Source: Streptomyces thermodiastaticus (lineage in GTDB: Bacteria; Actinomycetota; Actinomycetes; Streptomycetales; Streptomycetaceae). Taken from it: DNA of 64,000 nucleotides. Of this stretch, positions 28,045 through 36,920 are shown in pieces; position 1 is the stretch's first letter, and every line of letters starts with the position of its first letter. A program made the position numbers and the translations under genes. The notes under the pieces were generated by a model, which was given only the letters and a program-made list of their open reading frames with translations, had not been told where the DNA came from and made no database searches. The stretch lies in the NCBI RefSeq assembly GCF_014656135.1, contig NZ_BNBV01000009.1, positions 62,001 through 126,000 of the forward strand, read 5' to 3'.

Positions 28045-28065
28045 AGGGCACCACCCCCTCTCTCG

Positions 28066-28407
28066 CTATGCAGTTGTGCGGTACTCGCCGCCCAGGGCGG
28101 CGTTGATCTGGATGACGTCCTGCCAGATCTCCTCTGGCGTGCGCGGCCGCGACGGCTCCCACTCGGGCAGGAAGTCGGCCGGTTTCAGTGCGCCGCCCTT
28201 GGCGCGCTGGGAGTTGGCGACGGTGGCGGCGACGATGGCGGCCTGGATGTCGCCACGCAGCCGGCTGTCGAGCGGCCCGGTCAGCCGCTCATACGCCATC
28301 CACTCGGCGAGCTCCCGGGACGTGGTGCGGGCCAGCAGCTCGCGGACGGGCATGCCGAGGTGCCCGGCCAGGCGGAAGTAGAACTGCCGCTCTGGCCGGG
28401 CCCTCAG
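28066..28407 (-). CDS. Tail assembly chaperone extension (G-T type), read by -1 frameshift
   Basis: 113 codons in the -1 frame relative to the preceding chaperone gene, from the slippery site at 28407-28413 to the stop at 28066. The first internal ATG is 28353, but the frame is open upstream across the gpG stop. The region includes LAEWMAYERLTGPLD and EEIWQDVIQINAALGG. As in lambda G/GT, the fused product (about 238 aa) would chaperone the tape measure protein encoded next. Confidence 0.8.
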   Translation of the reverse strand: MRARPERQFYFRLAGHLGMPVRELLARTTSRELAEWMAYERLTGPLDSRLRGDIQAAIVAATVANSQRAKGGALKPADFLPEWEPSRPRTPEEIWQDVIQINAALGGEYRTTA

Positions 28408-28781
28408 CCCCCCAGGAGCTCCTCTTGGTCGGCGTCGGTCAGCCCGGACAGGCGGGAGGCGACGTCACACACCCGCTGCAGGGCCTGCGCGGACTTCTCG
28501 CCGAGCCGCTTGATCTCGGCGTCCGACCGGAACATGCGCTGGCCGTTCTCGTCGACGATGCACGCGGCGGCGAGCCGGGCCCGGTACCGCTCCAGCGCGC
28601 TCTCCTTGGACACCGACCGCATGTCCTTGGACAGCATCGCCGCCTCGAAGCGGTCGCGGTCGGTGCCGGACATGCCGCGCACGCGGACGGTGCCGCCCCA
28701 CTCCGGGACCTCGACGTCTTCCCAGGGGAGGTCGTCGGCGTCGAGGATCTGTTCTGCGCTCAGGTAGGCCACGGCGATCAC
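28404..28781 (-). CDS. Tail assembly chaperone (gpG-like)
   Basis: 125 aa from GTG 28781, overlapping the tail tube stop by four bases. Short acidic N-terminus (SAEQILDADDLPWEDVEVPE), then GTVRVRGMSGTDRDRFEAAM, a phrase common in actinophage tail chaperones. Ends at TGA just after the slippery heptamer. It would be made alone most of the time and as a fusion with the downstream frame at low frequency. Confidence 0.85.
   Translation of the reverse strand: MIAVAYLSAEQILDADDLPWEDVEVPEWGGTVRVRGMSGTDRDRFEAAMLSKDMRSVSKESALERYRARLAAACIVDENGQRMFRSDAEIKRLGEKSAQALQRVCDVASRLSGLTDADQEELLGG
28407..28413 (-). promoter_or_regulatory. Programmed -1 ribosomal frameshift site
   Basis: The coding strand reads CTG GGG GGC TGA; the heptamer G GGG GGC fits X XXY YYZ exactly and lies immediately before the stop of the first chaperone. 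Slipping back one base gives GGG GGG CTG AGG and continues into the second chaperone frame. Confidence 0.8.
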
Positions 28782-29197
28782 GTCCCCGCGGTGATGACCG
28801 GCTTGCCGGACACCTTGAACGTGATCTCCGCCGACAGCTTGTCGTCCACCGGCGCCTCCTGGCTGAACTTCGTGAGGATGAGCTTCAGCTGCCAGGTGCC
28901 AAGCCCCTGGGGGAAGACGAGCTTGTAGTTCCGCGGGTCGGCGTCGGCGTAGTCGGCGATGAGGGTGTCGTGCTCGCGCGGGTCGTAGTTGACGGTCAGC
29001 GTCACATCGCCGCCGTCCTTCAGGCCGCCGATGAACTCCCTCCACCCGTCCGGGCTGTCGTGGGCGGTGACGTCGTAGGTCTCCCGCTCGATCTCCGGGC
29101 CCTTCACGCTGGTCACGTTGGCGATGGCCGCGAAGGTCTCGGTGGACTGCCCGTCACCCCTCTCCAGGGCGATCCCGTATGCGTCCAGACCAGCCAT
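28778..29197 (-). CDS. Major tail (tube) protein
   Basis: 139 aa, beta-rich. KGPEIERETYDVTAHDSPDGW followed by REFIGGLKDGGDVTLTVNYD is the typical signature of siphoviral tail tube proteins (HK97 gp6/lambda gpV-like fold). It lies between tail completion genes and the chaperones. Polymerised rings of this protein form the tail tube. Confidence 0.9.
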   Translation of the reverse strand: MAGLDAYGIALERGDGQSTETFAAIANVTSVKGPEIERETYDVTAHDSPDGWREFIGGLKDGGDVTLTVNYDPREHDTLIADYADADPRNYKLVFPQGLGTWQLKLILTKFSQEAPVDDKLSAEITFKVSGKPVITAGT

Positions 29198-29200
29198 GGG

Positions 29201-29620
29201 TCAGCTCTCCTTCTCTTCGGTCTGGACGGTCATCCAGACGCGGTACTGCACGTTGATGTGCCGGATGGTGGGGTCGGGATCGCGCATGCTCTGGTGCTGC
29301 GCGTGCGCGATCGAGATGTTCGTGAAGCCGTCCACGGCAAGGGGCTTGCGGTCCAGGACCTGGTCCATCGCGGCGAGGATCCGCGCGGCCTCGGCGTAGC
29401 CGCGGTACTTCGACCAGACGTGCAGCACGACCTGGGCGGTCAGGCCCTGCCGGTCGTGCGCGTCGTCGGGCAGCTCGGTGATCGAACCGAGCGTCACGTA
29501 GGGGAACTCGGCGTCCTCGGGCACCTCGTCGTACACGCCGCTCACCAGACCCATCAGCGTGGCGTCGGCGGTGAGCTTGCCGTACACGGCCTGCTGCAGC
29601 GGCCACAGGGCGGTCGCCAT
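29201..29620 (-). CDS. Tail completion / tail terminator protein (DUF3168-like)
   Basis: 139 aa from ATG 29620, which overlaps the previous stop by one base (TGATG). The pattern LQQAVYGKLTADATLMGLV, then EFPYVTLGSI and TAQVVLHVWSKYRGYAEA, fits the DUF3168/lambda gpU tail-terminator family that caps the tail tube at the head end. Upstream of the tail tube gene, as expected. Confidence 0.8.
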   Translation of the reverse strand: MATALWPLQQAVYGKLTADATLMGLVSGVYDEVPEDAEFPYVTLGSITELPDDAHDRQGLTAQVVLHVWSKYRGYAEAARILAAMDQVLDRKPLAVDGFTNISIAHAQHQSMRDPDPTIRHINVQYRVWMTVQTEEKES

Positions 29621-29997
29621 CACTGCCCCCTCACGTGCTCGACGACCCGGCGCCGGTAGCCCGGCGCGACCTCGGCCCGGTGGGCCTCGAACGCCGGCAC
29701 CAGATACGGCTGGTCGGCCATGCTGCTGGTGCCCTTCTCCACGTACAGGGCGTAGTCCAGGGTCTCCTCGTCCCACACGCCGACCTCGGCCACGCCGAGG
29801 TCGGCGTTGATGCGGGAGTCGATGGACTCCCACAGGGCACCGGTGCGGCGCGGCACCCGCTCCTCGGCGGTGTCCTGCACGTCCTCGGCCCACTCGCGCA
29901 GCGTCTCCTCGCGGGCCTGCCGGGCCGCGCCGGGGATACGGCCGATCGCGCGCAGCACGCCGGCCAGGCCGTCGATGTCAACGGTGACGCCTGCCAT
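29620..29997 (-). CDS. HK97 gp10-like head-tail protein
   Basis: 125 aa. The motif RVPRRTGALWESIDSRI in the middle followed by YALYVEKGTSSMADQPYLVP is the hallmark of the HK97 gp10/minor tail component family at the head-tail joint. ATG 29997. Overlaps the next gene by one base. Confidence 0.88.
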   Translation of the reverse strand: MAGVTVDIDGLAGVLRAIGRIPGAARQAREETLREWAEDVQDTAEERVPRRTGALWESIDSRINADLGVAEVGVWDEETLDYALYVEKGTSSMADQPYLVPAFEAHRAEVAPGYRRRVVEHVRGQ

Positions 29998-30010
29998 CGG
30001 CGTCCTCCTC

Positions 30011-30352
30011 TCAGGTGGTGCCGTCCAGCTGCTGCCGCATGGTGCAGTCGGCCCGCAGGTAGGTGCCGGGCACGGACGGCTCGAAGACGGCGATGACCCG
30101 CAGCACCCGGCCGGGCGGGCGCAGCTCGTCGTCGCGGCGCACGTCCGCGCCGGCCGCGAAGTACCAGGTCTCGTCCAGGTCGGAGCCGTCCTGCTGTGCG
30201 GCGGTGCGCTCGCGCGCGGTGGGCTGGGACCGGCGGGCCCGCAGGGTTCCGATCTGCGTCCAGGTGGTGGTCTGCCCGCCGCCGCCGTCGTCGGCGAGGA
30301 CCCGCCGCCACACCGGCACGCTCGTGTTCAGCAGGTGCCCGACGCGGCTCAC
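30011..30352 (-). CDS. Head-tail connector (stopper/head closure) protein
   Basis: 113 aa from GTG 30352, overlapping the upstream stop by four bases. It starts with VSRVGHLLNTSVPVWRRV and contains PTARERTAAQQDGSDLDETW, PPGRVLRVIAVFEPS and a final TYLRAD-type strand, a pattern common in actinophage head closure proteins. Position between gp6-like and gp10-like genes agrees. Confidence 0.75.
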   Translation of the reverse strand: MSRVGHLLNTSVPVWRRVLADDGGGGQTTTWTQIGTLRARRSQPTARERTAAQQDGSDLDETWYFAAGADVRRDDELRPPGRVLRVIAVFEPSVPGTYLRADCTMRQQLDGTT

Positions 30353-30945
30353 CGGGACCTCACCACCGCGACGCCACCACCGAAGCGGGCCCGCAGCCGG
30401 GCCCGTTCGTAGTCGGGCAGTTCCTGCTCGGACATCAGCGGGCTGTAGGAGTAGGTGCCCGACCAGTCGCCGATGCGTTCCTGGATCAGCGGGCGGCTGC
30501 CCAGGTTCTCGCCGGTGGCGCCGCCCGCCCGGTAGGCGATCAGAGCGGCGGCGGCCAGCCGGCACACCAGGTCCACGATGTCCGAGGGCACCGTGGGCAG
30601 GCCGTGCGTGTAGGTGACTTCGACCTCGGACGGCTCGCATCGGTCCGACCAGCCGCACGCCCGCCACAGGCGCCCGGAGCGCAGCCGCCAGTCGGTGACC
30701 GTCTTGCCGTCCAGCACCACCGAGGTGACCTCGGTGACCGGCGGGCCGGGCAGTGCCAGCCACTGGGAGGCCTCGCCGTCCAGGGTGATGGTGGACGTGG
30801 TCTGGCTGATCGGGCAGCCTGCGGCCTCCCGCACCGTGGTGGATGCCACGTCCAGGTAGGTGGCGGCCACCTGCTGCTCGGAGGCGGCGACGGTCAGGCC
30901 GCGGGCGGCGAGATCGGCCACCGTTGCCAGCGGGTCCAGTGCCAC
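30349..30945 (-). CDS. Head-tail adaptor protein (gp6-like)
   Basis: 198 aa. The helical start (LATVADLAARGLTV, EQQVAATYLDVASTTVREAA) matches HK97 gp6/SPP1 gp15-like adaptors that dock under the portal; the middle is beta-rich (ITLDGEASQWLALPGPPV, SVVLDGKTV). The gene follows capsid and a small ORF. Starts at ATG 30945. Confidence 0.8.
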   Translation of the reverse strand: MALDPLATVADLAARGLTVAASEQQVAATYLDVASTTVREAAGCPISQTTSTITLDGEASQWLALPGPPVTEVTSVVLDGKTVTDWRLRSGRLWRACGWSDRCEPSEVEVTYTHGLPTVPSDIVDLVCRLAAAALIAYRAGGATGENLGSRPLIQERIGDWSGTYSYSPLMSEQELPDYERARLRARFGGGVAVVRSR

Positions 30946-30957
30946 GGTGGCCTCCCG

Positions 30958-31155
30958 TCACTCGGTGGGCTTGGGCTTCTTCGCCGCCGTCTTGCGGGGC
31001 GCCCCCTTCCGGGGCGGCGACGGCTGCTCGATGGGCGTCCACTCGCCGGAGTCGATGCGCGCACGAATGGTCCGCTGATCGAACGGGGCCCCGACCGTGA
31101 TGAGGAACTCCGCTCCCGCGGGGCCACGGAAGCGGAGCTTGTCGCCGGCCTTCAT
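30958..31155 (-). CDS. Small basic structural-region protein
   Basis: 65 aa. ATG 31155 overlaps the capsid stop by one base. The first half is beta-like (GDKLRFRGPAGAEFLITVG) and the C-terminal 25 residues are very basic (PPRKGAPRKTAAKKPKPTE). It may be a head decoration or DNA-contacting protein, inferred from position only. Confidence 0.65.
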   Translation of the reverse strand: MKAGDKLRFRGPAGAEFLITVGAPFDQRTIRARIDSGEWTPIEQPSPPRKGAPRKTAAKKPKPTE

Positions 31156-32012
31156 CAGCCGCCGATGATGACGTCGGCGGCGGCCAGGCCGGTCGGGCGG
31201 ATCACCTTGGAGCCGTACAGGTGCAGGCCCTTCACGATGTCCGCGAAGCCCTTCTCCTTGCGGGCCGCCTCGGTGTTGTTGATCTGCTCGGCGTAGGTGA
31301 CCGCGCCCTGGTAGCCCGCGATGACGAGCTTGCCCGCGCCCGCGCCCGGCCCGTCGGGGGCGTTGTTGGACTTGCGGATGGAGAAGCCGGCCGCCTCGCC
31401 GACCATGCCGTTGGTGCGGGTCGCGGCCGCGGTCGCGTCGCCGGATCCGACGAACCGGTCGTCCTTCAGCAGCAGGCCGTAGAACGCCGGCGTGACGATC
31501 GCCCAGCGGCCTTCCTCGGGCACGTTGTCCTCGTCGAGGGTGACGCCCAGGTCCACGAGCAGGTCGTAGGCGGCGGACGGCGTGGACAGGGTCTGCTCGG
31601 CGAGCAGGTTGCCCGCGTCGACCCCTGCGGCCATGAGCCCGGCCACGTAGGCGTCGGCGACGTCACGCAGCTTGTAGGCGGCCTTGCGGGCCTGCTCGGT
31701 CAGGACGGCGCCGCCGTTGCGGGACTGCCGCTTCTCCACGTCGTCGACCTCGAACGCGAAGTACTTCGCCTGGTCGATCAGCAGCGTCTGGTCGCTGTCG
31801 TCGACGTCCTCGATGGTGATGTCGGTGTGCGGGGTGTAGGTGCCGATCGTGGGGTCGGCGAGGGTGGTGATGTGGACGGTGTCGCCGTACTGGGAGATGT
31901 CGCCCTCGTAGTCGCGGTTCACCACACCGGGGGCCGCGTAGACGAGGGACTTCTCCAGGGTGACCAGAAGATCCGCGGTCCAGACTTCCGGCTTGAAGGC
32001 GCTGATGGCCAT
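31155..32012 (-). CDS. Major capsid protein
   Basis: 285 aa, P22 coat-like/HK97-fold capsid subunit. The N-terminus (FKPEVWTADLLVTLEKSLVY) is characteristic of actinophage capsids of this group; later segments GDTVHITTLADPTIGTY and KYFAFEVDDVEK support it. A GG end and the preceding scaffold gene fit. It would be the most abundant virion protein. Confidence 0.92.
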   Translation of the reverse strand: MAISAFKPEVWTADLLVTLEKSLVYAAPGVVNRDYEGDISQYGDTVHITTLADPTIGTYTPHTDITIEDVDDSDQTLLIDQAKYFAFEVDDVEKRQSRNGGAVLTEQARKAAYKLRDVADAYVAGLMAAGVDAGNLLAEQTLSTPSAAYDLLVDLGVTLDEDNVPEEGRWAIVTPAFYGLLLKDDRFVGSGDATAAATRTNGMVGEAAGFSIRKSNNAPDGPGAGAGKLVIAGYQGAVTYAEQINNTEAARKEKGFADIVKGLHLYGSKVIRPTGLAAADVIIGG

Positions 32013-32035
32013 GGTGGTGTTCTCCTGTCAGGGGG

Positions 32036-32830
32036 TTACTGGGAGCGCAGGTAGTCCTCGAGGCGGCCCTCCTCGCGGGCCTTGAGGATCTCCGCGTGCT
32101 TGCCAGCTGCAGCGAGGCGTTTGACGTCCGCCTCGGTGAGCTGGGGAGGCCGGCCAGTCCCCTTGCGGGCGCCGGAGTCCGCGGTCCCTTGGAACCGCTT
32201 GGTGCCGCCTTGCGCGGCGAGATAGGGCTTGGTCTTCAGCAGGTCCTCGATCGCGTCGGCGATCTCGTCGGCGTCGACGTTGCCGTCGGCGTCGACCTCG
32301 AACTGGGCCAGGTCCAGGAAGCGGAAGGCGTCCTTGGGGTCGGCCAGCTTCCCCGCGGCCGCCGCCTTCACCTCGGCGCGCACGATCCGCTCGTTCGCCT
32401 TGGCCAGCGCGGCGGCCTCGGCCTGGCGGACGATGGCCTCCGGGTCGGGGTTGTCGCCGTCGGCCGGCTTGTCGCGCTCGGCGAGCTGGCGTTCCAGCTC
32501 CCGCCGCTTGTCCCGCTCGGCCTTCCACTTGTCCTTCATGGAGGCCAGCGCCTTCTTCCCCGGGTCGCCGAGCTGGTCGGCGCCCTCCGGGTCGTCGTCG
32601 CCCTGGCCGTCGCCGTCACCGCCGCCGGCGTCGTCGCCCTGGCCGTCGTCGGCCGCGTCTCCGGTGTCGGTGTCGTCGCCCTGGTCGCCGTCGCCGTCCT
32701 CGTCGTCCTCGGCGCCGCCGAGGATCGGCCAGATCGGGTAGGCCTCGGCCGGGTCCTCGCCGGGGCGGGCTTTGCGCCAGCCCAGCGCGCGACGGCCGGT
32801 GAGCGGGTGTACGGGCAGGTTGGAGTGCAT
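32036..32830 (-). CDS. Capsid scaffolding protein
   Basis: 264 aa. Residues 35-85 are extremely acidic and glycine-rich (repeated GD/DD units), followed by a long charged coiled coil (residues 90-165, KWKAERDKRRELERQLAERD) and a basic C-terminus ending in a helix. This acidic plus coiled-coil layout and the position just before the capsid gene define phage scaffolds. Confidence 0.9.
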   Translation of the reverse strand: MHSNLPVHPLTGRRALGWRKARPGEDPAEAYPIWPILGGAEDDEDGDGDQGDDTDTGDAADDGQGDDAGGGDGDGQGDDDPEGADQLGDPGKKALASMKDKWKAERDKRRELERQLAERDKPADGDNPDPEAIVRQAEAAALAKANERIVRAEVKAAAAGKLADPKDAFRFLDLAQFEVDADGNVDADEIADAIEDLLKTKPYLAAQGGTKRFQGTADSGARKGTGRPPQLTEADVKRLAAAGKHAEILKAREEGRLEDYLRSQ

Positions 32831-32873
32831 TCTGTCTCCCGTTGCGGGTTGAGGGACCGGGCGTTGCGCCAGG

Positions 32874-33818
32874 TCAGGCGATGTAGCCGTACTTCTTCAG
32901 CAGGCGGATGGCGTGCTCGCGGTCGCCCTTGGTCAGACGCGCGATCTCCTCGGGCATCAGCCGAGGCGTCTTCGCCCTGGAGTACGTGGCGCCGGGCACC
33001 TTCTGGAACTGCGCGGCGCGCGACCCGTAGAAGCCGCGCCGGGTGGTTCCCTCGCGGGTGGCCTGCACCTGCCGGCCGTAGCGGGTCACGGTCGTCATGC
33101 CCCGGCGGGCGTTGACGACCTGGGCGATGTCCGCTCCCGCGTCGATGGCCTGCACACCGGCTTCGCCGAAGGCGCGGCGCTGCTCAGCCGGGGTCATCTG
33201 CGCGTACACGTCCTCGGGCAGCTGCGGGGTCCAGCCGTCCCCGGGCCGCTTCGGGGCCATCGTGCAGTCACAGTTGGGGTGCCGCAGGAACCCCTCAGAG
33301 AAGGGGTATTCACGGCCGGCCAGCAGGATGCACCGCGCGCAGGCGGGCAGCTCCACCACGCGCACGTAGGACACCACCTGGGGGCGGGCGATCATCCCAG
33401 CCATGTCCGCGATCCGGCCCGCATCGGCGACCAGGGATCGGGTGGCCATCTCCAGGAACGCGGCCCCGGACAGCATCGACACAGCGATCGACATGCCGCG
33501 GCTGATCCGGTTCCAGGCGATCAGCAGCGGATACAGCAGCTGGGGGACCAGGTCGCCGGTCGCCGCGACAGCGGCCTGCGGGTCCAGCCGTCCTGCGCCG
33601 GGTCCGACTTCCGCGTCCAGCCAAGATTCCGCAGTGGACGCCGCGCTGAGCTGGCCTCGCCGGATCATCTCCGCCGCCACCGGGGCCCGGGCCAGCCACG
33701 AGCGTTCCATGTCGTCCGGGTCGGTACTGTTCCACACCGCGCGCACCGCCGTCGCAGTCGCGGCCGCCTGCGCGGCCCGCTGCTGCTGGTGCTGCTGCGC
33801 GGGCGCCGGGACGCTCAC
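32874..33818 (-). CDS. MuF-like head morphogenesis protein (VG15 type)
   Basis: 314 aa; GTG 33818 overlaps the portal stop by four bases. Near residue 160, CARCILLAG and then RHPNCDC form the paired cysteine/histidine motif of the VG15/minor head protein family, probably a zinc site. The C-terminus contains a TPRLMPEEIARLTKGDREHA helix. Such proteins assemble with the portal and can be injected with DNA. Confidence 0.82.
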   Translation of the reverse strand: MSVPAPAQQHQQQRAAQAAATATAVRAVWNSTDPDDMERSWLARAPVAAEMIRRGQLSAASTAESWLDAEVGPGAGRLDPQAAVAATGDLVPQLLYPLLIAWNRISRGMSIAVSMLSGAAFLEMATRSLVADAGRIADMAGMIARPQVVSYVRVVELPACARCILLAGREYPFSEGFLRHPNCDCTMAPKRPGDGWTPQLPEDVYAQMTPAEQRRAFGEAGVQAIDAGADIAQVVNARRGMTTVTRYGRQVQATREGTTRRGFYGSRAAQFQKVPGATYSRAKTPRLMPEEIARLTKGDREHAIRLLKKYGYIA

Positions 33819-35287
33819 GCCGCCGCCTGCCCGTCAGCCTGCCGCGCGCCGTCCGCCGGCCCCGCGTCCTGGCCCATCAGCCGGGCCGCGGCGCCGAGCG
33901 GATCGAGCTCGTTCTCCCGCTTGATCATCGCCATCAGGTCGACGATCTCCGCCGGGGTCAGGCCGTACCGCTGGGCGAGGAACTGGAACGGGAACCCGAT
34001 CTGCTTGAGCTTCAGCAGCGCATCGGCGAGCTGGGCCTGGGAGCGGGACTCCGCGTCGGCCCACAGCATGTAGCCCGACCGCAGCGCCTTTGCCTTGTCC
34101 TCGTCGCCCTGGGCCAGGGCGATCAGCGCGAACACCTCGCGCAGCGCCTGCCCGTACCACAGCTGCTTCTCCTCCACCCGCTTGACCAGGCCGGTCTCGG
34201 CGGCCAGCAGCGCATCCGCGGACAGGTTGGCCATCTTGCCGATCAGGTAGTGCTGGGGGGTGCGGGTCTGCGCCGCGATGTGGCCGACGGCGACCTCGAT
34301 GACGTTGGTGTACGCCTCCAGGTTGGCCGCCGTCCACTCGGCGATCTTGGCGTTCTCGCCGGTGATGAAAGCGATGCGGTCCGCGGCCAGCTTCTCCAGA
34401 TCCAGCGGCTTCTCCCCGACCACGTTGCCCTGCTTGTCGAGGATCGGGATCATCGGCCGCTCGGCCCCCAGCACCACACGCTGCGGAAACGCGGCGTAGT
34501 CGGAGGCCGTAAACAGCTGCGCCCACAGCAGATTCACCGCGTCCTGCATGGCCACCACGCCGGACACGTCCGAGATCGGGTCATCGACCAACAACGGTCG
34601 GTTCAGCAGCTCCACCACCGGAACCACGCCCATCGGATTGGGCTGCGGATTCGGCTCGTCGCGCATCTCCCGCGGCCGCCAGGCGTCCAGGAGCAGGTCG
34701 ACCTCGGCCATGTCCTCGGTCTTCGTGCGCCGCTCCACCGGCCGCTCGAACTTCCACACGCTGTCGGGCAGGTAGAGAACGGCCATGTACTTGTCGCCGT
34801 CCTGCCAGCGCCGCAGCGCCGCCCGCCGCCGGCGGCGAGAGCCAGGCTCGTAGGCGACGATGCAGCTGGAGGCGTCCTCGAACGTGACGACCGGGGTCTC
34901 CTCGTCGTCCGGGTCGCCCCACACCAGAGCGAAAGAGCGCGCGGAGGTGACCGCACCGAGGAACCCCAACTGGCTGTCCGCGTCCAGGCCGTTGGCCTGC
35001 CAGACCCGCATGGACTCCGCGTCGGAGTCGTCGTCGCCGTAGGGCTTGATGCCGTTGACGGTCAGCCGCTCCACCGGGGAGTCGGCGACGACCTGAACCC
35101 AGTTGTCGGAGAAGTCCTTGTACCGCTGGCCGTGGTACTTGCGGAACTCATCCGAAGCGAACCGCAGCTTCTGCTCGCCCCGGTAGTACGCCTTGTACAG
35201 GTCGATGTCCGTGCACCGCGTGACAAGTTCCTTCTCCAGGATCTCCACGAGATTCAGGGCCCTGCTGAGATCCTCCTCATCGGCCAT
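33815..35287 (-). CDS. Portal protein, SPP1 gp6-like
   Basis: 490 aa from ATG 35287, preceded by GAGAGGGGG; upstream in-frame starts are not needed. The family pattern is visible: YYRGEQKLRF near residue 30, NWVQVVADSPVERL near 60, and ISDVSGVVAMQDAVNLLWAQ near 255, followed by TRTPQHYL. The dodecamer forms the DNA entry vertex. The gene directly follows the large terminase. Confidence 0.92.
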   Translation of the reverse strand: MADEEDLSRALNLVEILEKELVTRCTDIDLYKAYYRGEQKLRFASDEFRKYHGQRYKDFSDNWVQVVADSPVERLTVNGIKPYGDDDSDAESMRVWQANGLDADSQLGFLGAVTSARSFALVWGDPDDEETPVVTFEDASSCIVAYEPGSRRRRRAALRRWQDGDKYMAVLYLPDSVWKFERPVERRTKTEDMAEVDLLLDAWRPREMRDEPNPQPNPMGVVPVVELLNRPLLVDDPISDVSGVVAMQDAVNLLWAQLFTASDYAAFPQRVVLGAERPMIPILDKQGNVVGEKPLDLEKLAADRIAFITGENAKIAEWTAANLEAYTNVIEVAVGHIAAQTRTPQHYLIGKMANLSADALLAAETGLVKRVEEKQLWYGQALREVFALIALAQGDEDKAKALRSGYMLWADAESRSQAQLADALLKLKQIGFPFQFLAQRYGLTPAEIVDLMAMIKRENELDPLGAAARLMGQDAGPADGARQADGQAAA

Positions 35288-35300
35288 GCCAGGCCCCCTC

Positions 35301-36920
35301 TCACGCGCCGTAGTAGTAGTTCTTCCTGCGGTTGGCGAGGCCGGCGGCGATGGCGTCACCGGCCGCCTCGTGGGCGAGCACGGAGGTGACACAGGCGTCG
35401 ATCTTCTGCGCCTCGGACGCCTTGCGCAGCACGTACCGGTCCCCGGGCCGGGCGGCCGCGCGCGCGTTCGCGACGTGGCCGGCGGTGATGGGGCAGCCGT
35501 CGTGCGTGAACTTCGTGTCCTTCTTCGTCACGTCGGTCTTCAGCCGCTCGCACGCGGCGTGCATCTGCACCACCCGCCGCGTGTACCAGCGGATCACCTT
35601 CCGCTCGCCGTACTTCTCCGCCCAGGCGTCCACCTCGGACTCCCAGTAGGGCGGGTCGGCGTACAGCAGCACCACGTTGTAGGTGCGCATCACCTCGTCC
35701 ATCGCCGCGTCCACTTCGAGGCGCGGCACCTGGCCGCCGTAGTCGGCCGGGTCCCAGATGGTTGGCTTCCTGTCCGGCCCGTAGACCGGGGTGAACTGGT
35801 AGCCGTCCAGGGTCTCCAGACGGATCGCGGTGTGGTCATCGATGTCCGAGCCGTCGAAGCCGCCCACCACCGTGGTGCGCGGCTTCACCAGGCGCGGCTT
35901 CGCCCGGGCCTGCCACCTCTCGCCGTCCAGCCACGCCGATGTGCCGCTGACGACACGGTTGCCGTAGAACCGTTCGGCCTGCGCCGGGTCGTGCTCCAGC
36001 AGCTCGGCGGCCTCGGCCTCGATCGCGTCCAGGTCGACGTGCGCCGACCCGGCGTAGACGATGGCGTGGATCTTCCGCCGCTGCCGCTTGTCCTTGTACG
36101 ACAGCGACGCCGGCGCCTGCGGGTGGTACCGGAAGATGTCCTTGCGCTTCGACGCAGCGGTCGTCTGCGCCACCGAGTTCTCCGACGGGTCCCAGGTGTT
36201 CGTCGTCTCCATCGACCGGCCGCCCATACCGGCCAGACCGCGGCGCTGCGTCTCCGCCACGCGGCGCAGCTTGTTCGCCGCCGTCCACGTCCCCGTCTCG
36301 TCCTGCAACGCGAAGTTGATGGGGTTCCCCAGCCGGGACAGCGCCGACGAGGTCACCACGTCGATGCGGCCCGCGTCGCCGACCCGGATGAACTCCTCGC
36401 CGACGCGCAGCTGCTCGCCGAGCGGCCCGAGCTTCACCATGTTCCGCAGCGGCCGGTAAACGTTGGCGACCTGGTCCTCGCTGGACGCCGTGAGCTGGAT
36501 CAGCGGGGTGGGCCACGGCGTACCCATGGGGTCGCCGGGCTCGTACTCGTACCACCAGCCGCAGTCGCAGCCGTGGTCCGCGCATCGGTACCGCTCGCCG
36601 CCCTTGGCCCACCCGGCGAACACCACCGGTCCGACTGCCTCGGCCAGAACGATCGTCGCCGACCACGGGCCCTTGCCGGTCTTCTGCGGTGCCACGATCT
36701 GCGAGCGCCGGTAGTGGAACGCCGGCGCGAGCTGCCCGACAGTCGCCTCGGGGCGCACCCGGTAGTGGTTGACCGTGCACCACAGCTGCCACGGGTACAG
36801 CTCCAGGTCCTCGCCCGCGCGGAACCCGTCCGGGATCGGGCAGTGGGCTTCGATCCAGTCCGGGACGATCCACAGCGTGGGGAAGTCGACGACGAACCCA
36901 GGGTCAGGCGCCTTCGCCAC
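35301..36920 (-). CDS. Terminase large subunit
   Basis: 539 aa DNA-packaging motor. The ATPase Walker A is the variant APQKTGKG near residue 77, and the nuclease domain begins with GGFDGSDIDDHTAI near residue 353, which carries the first metal-binding acidic residues. CADHGCDCGWW near residue 113 is an inserted cysteine cluster. GTG 36920 overlaps the small subunit gene by 17 bases. Starts packaging with the small subunit and probably the HNH protein encoded upstream. Confidence 0.92.
   Translation of the reverse strand: MAKAPDPGFVVDFPTLWIVPDWIEAHCPIPDGFRAGEDLELYPWQLWCTVNHYRVRPEATVGQLAPAFHYRRSQIVAPQKTGKGPWSATIVLAEAVGPVVFAGWAKGGERYRCADHGCDCGWWYEYEPGDPMGTPWPTPLIQLTASSEDQVANVYRPLRNMVKLGPLGEQLRVGEEFIRVGDAGRIDVVTSSALSRLGNPINFALQDETGTWTAANKLRRVAETQRRGLAGMGGRSMETTNTWDPSENSVAQTTAASKRKDIFRYHPQAPASLSYKDKRQRRKIHAIVYAGSAHVDLDAIEAEAAELLEHDPAQAERFYGNRVVSGTSAWLDGERWQARAKPRLVKPRTTVVGGFDGSDIDDHTAIRLETLDGYQFTPVYGPDRKPTIWDPADYGGQVPRLEVDAAMDEVMRTYNVVLLYADPPYWESEVDAWAEKYGERKVIRWYTRRVVQMHAACERLKTDVTKKDTKFTHDGCPITAGHVANARAAARPGDRYVLRKASEAQKIDACVTSVLAHEAAGDAIAAGLANRRKNYYYGA

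Noticed and set aside
28066..28353. Second chaperone as an independent gene from ATG 28353
   Set aside because: Its frame is open upstream through a perfect slippery site and no ribosome-binding site precedes the ATG, so a frameshifted extension is more likely.
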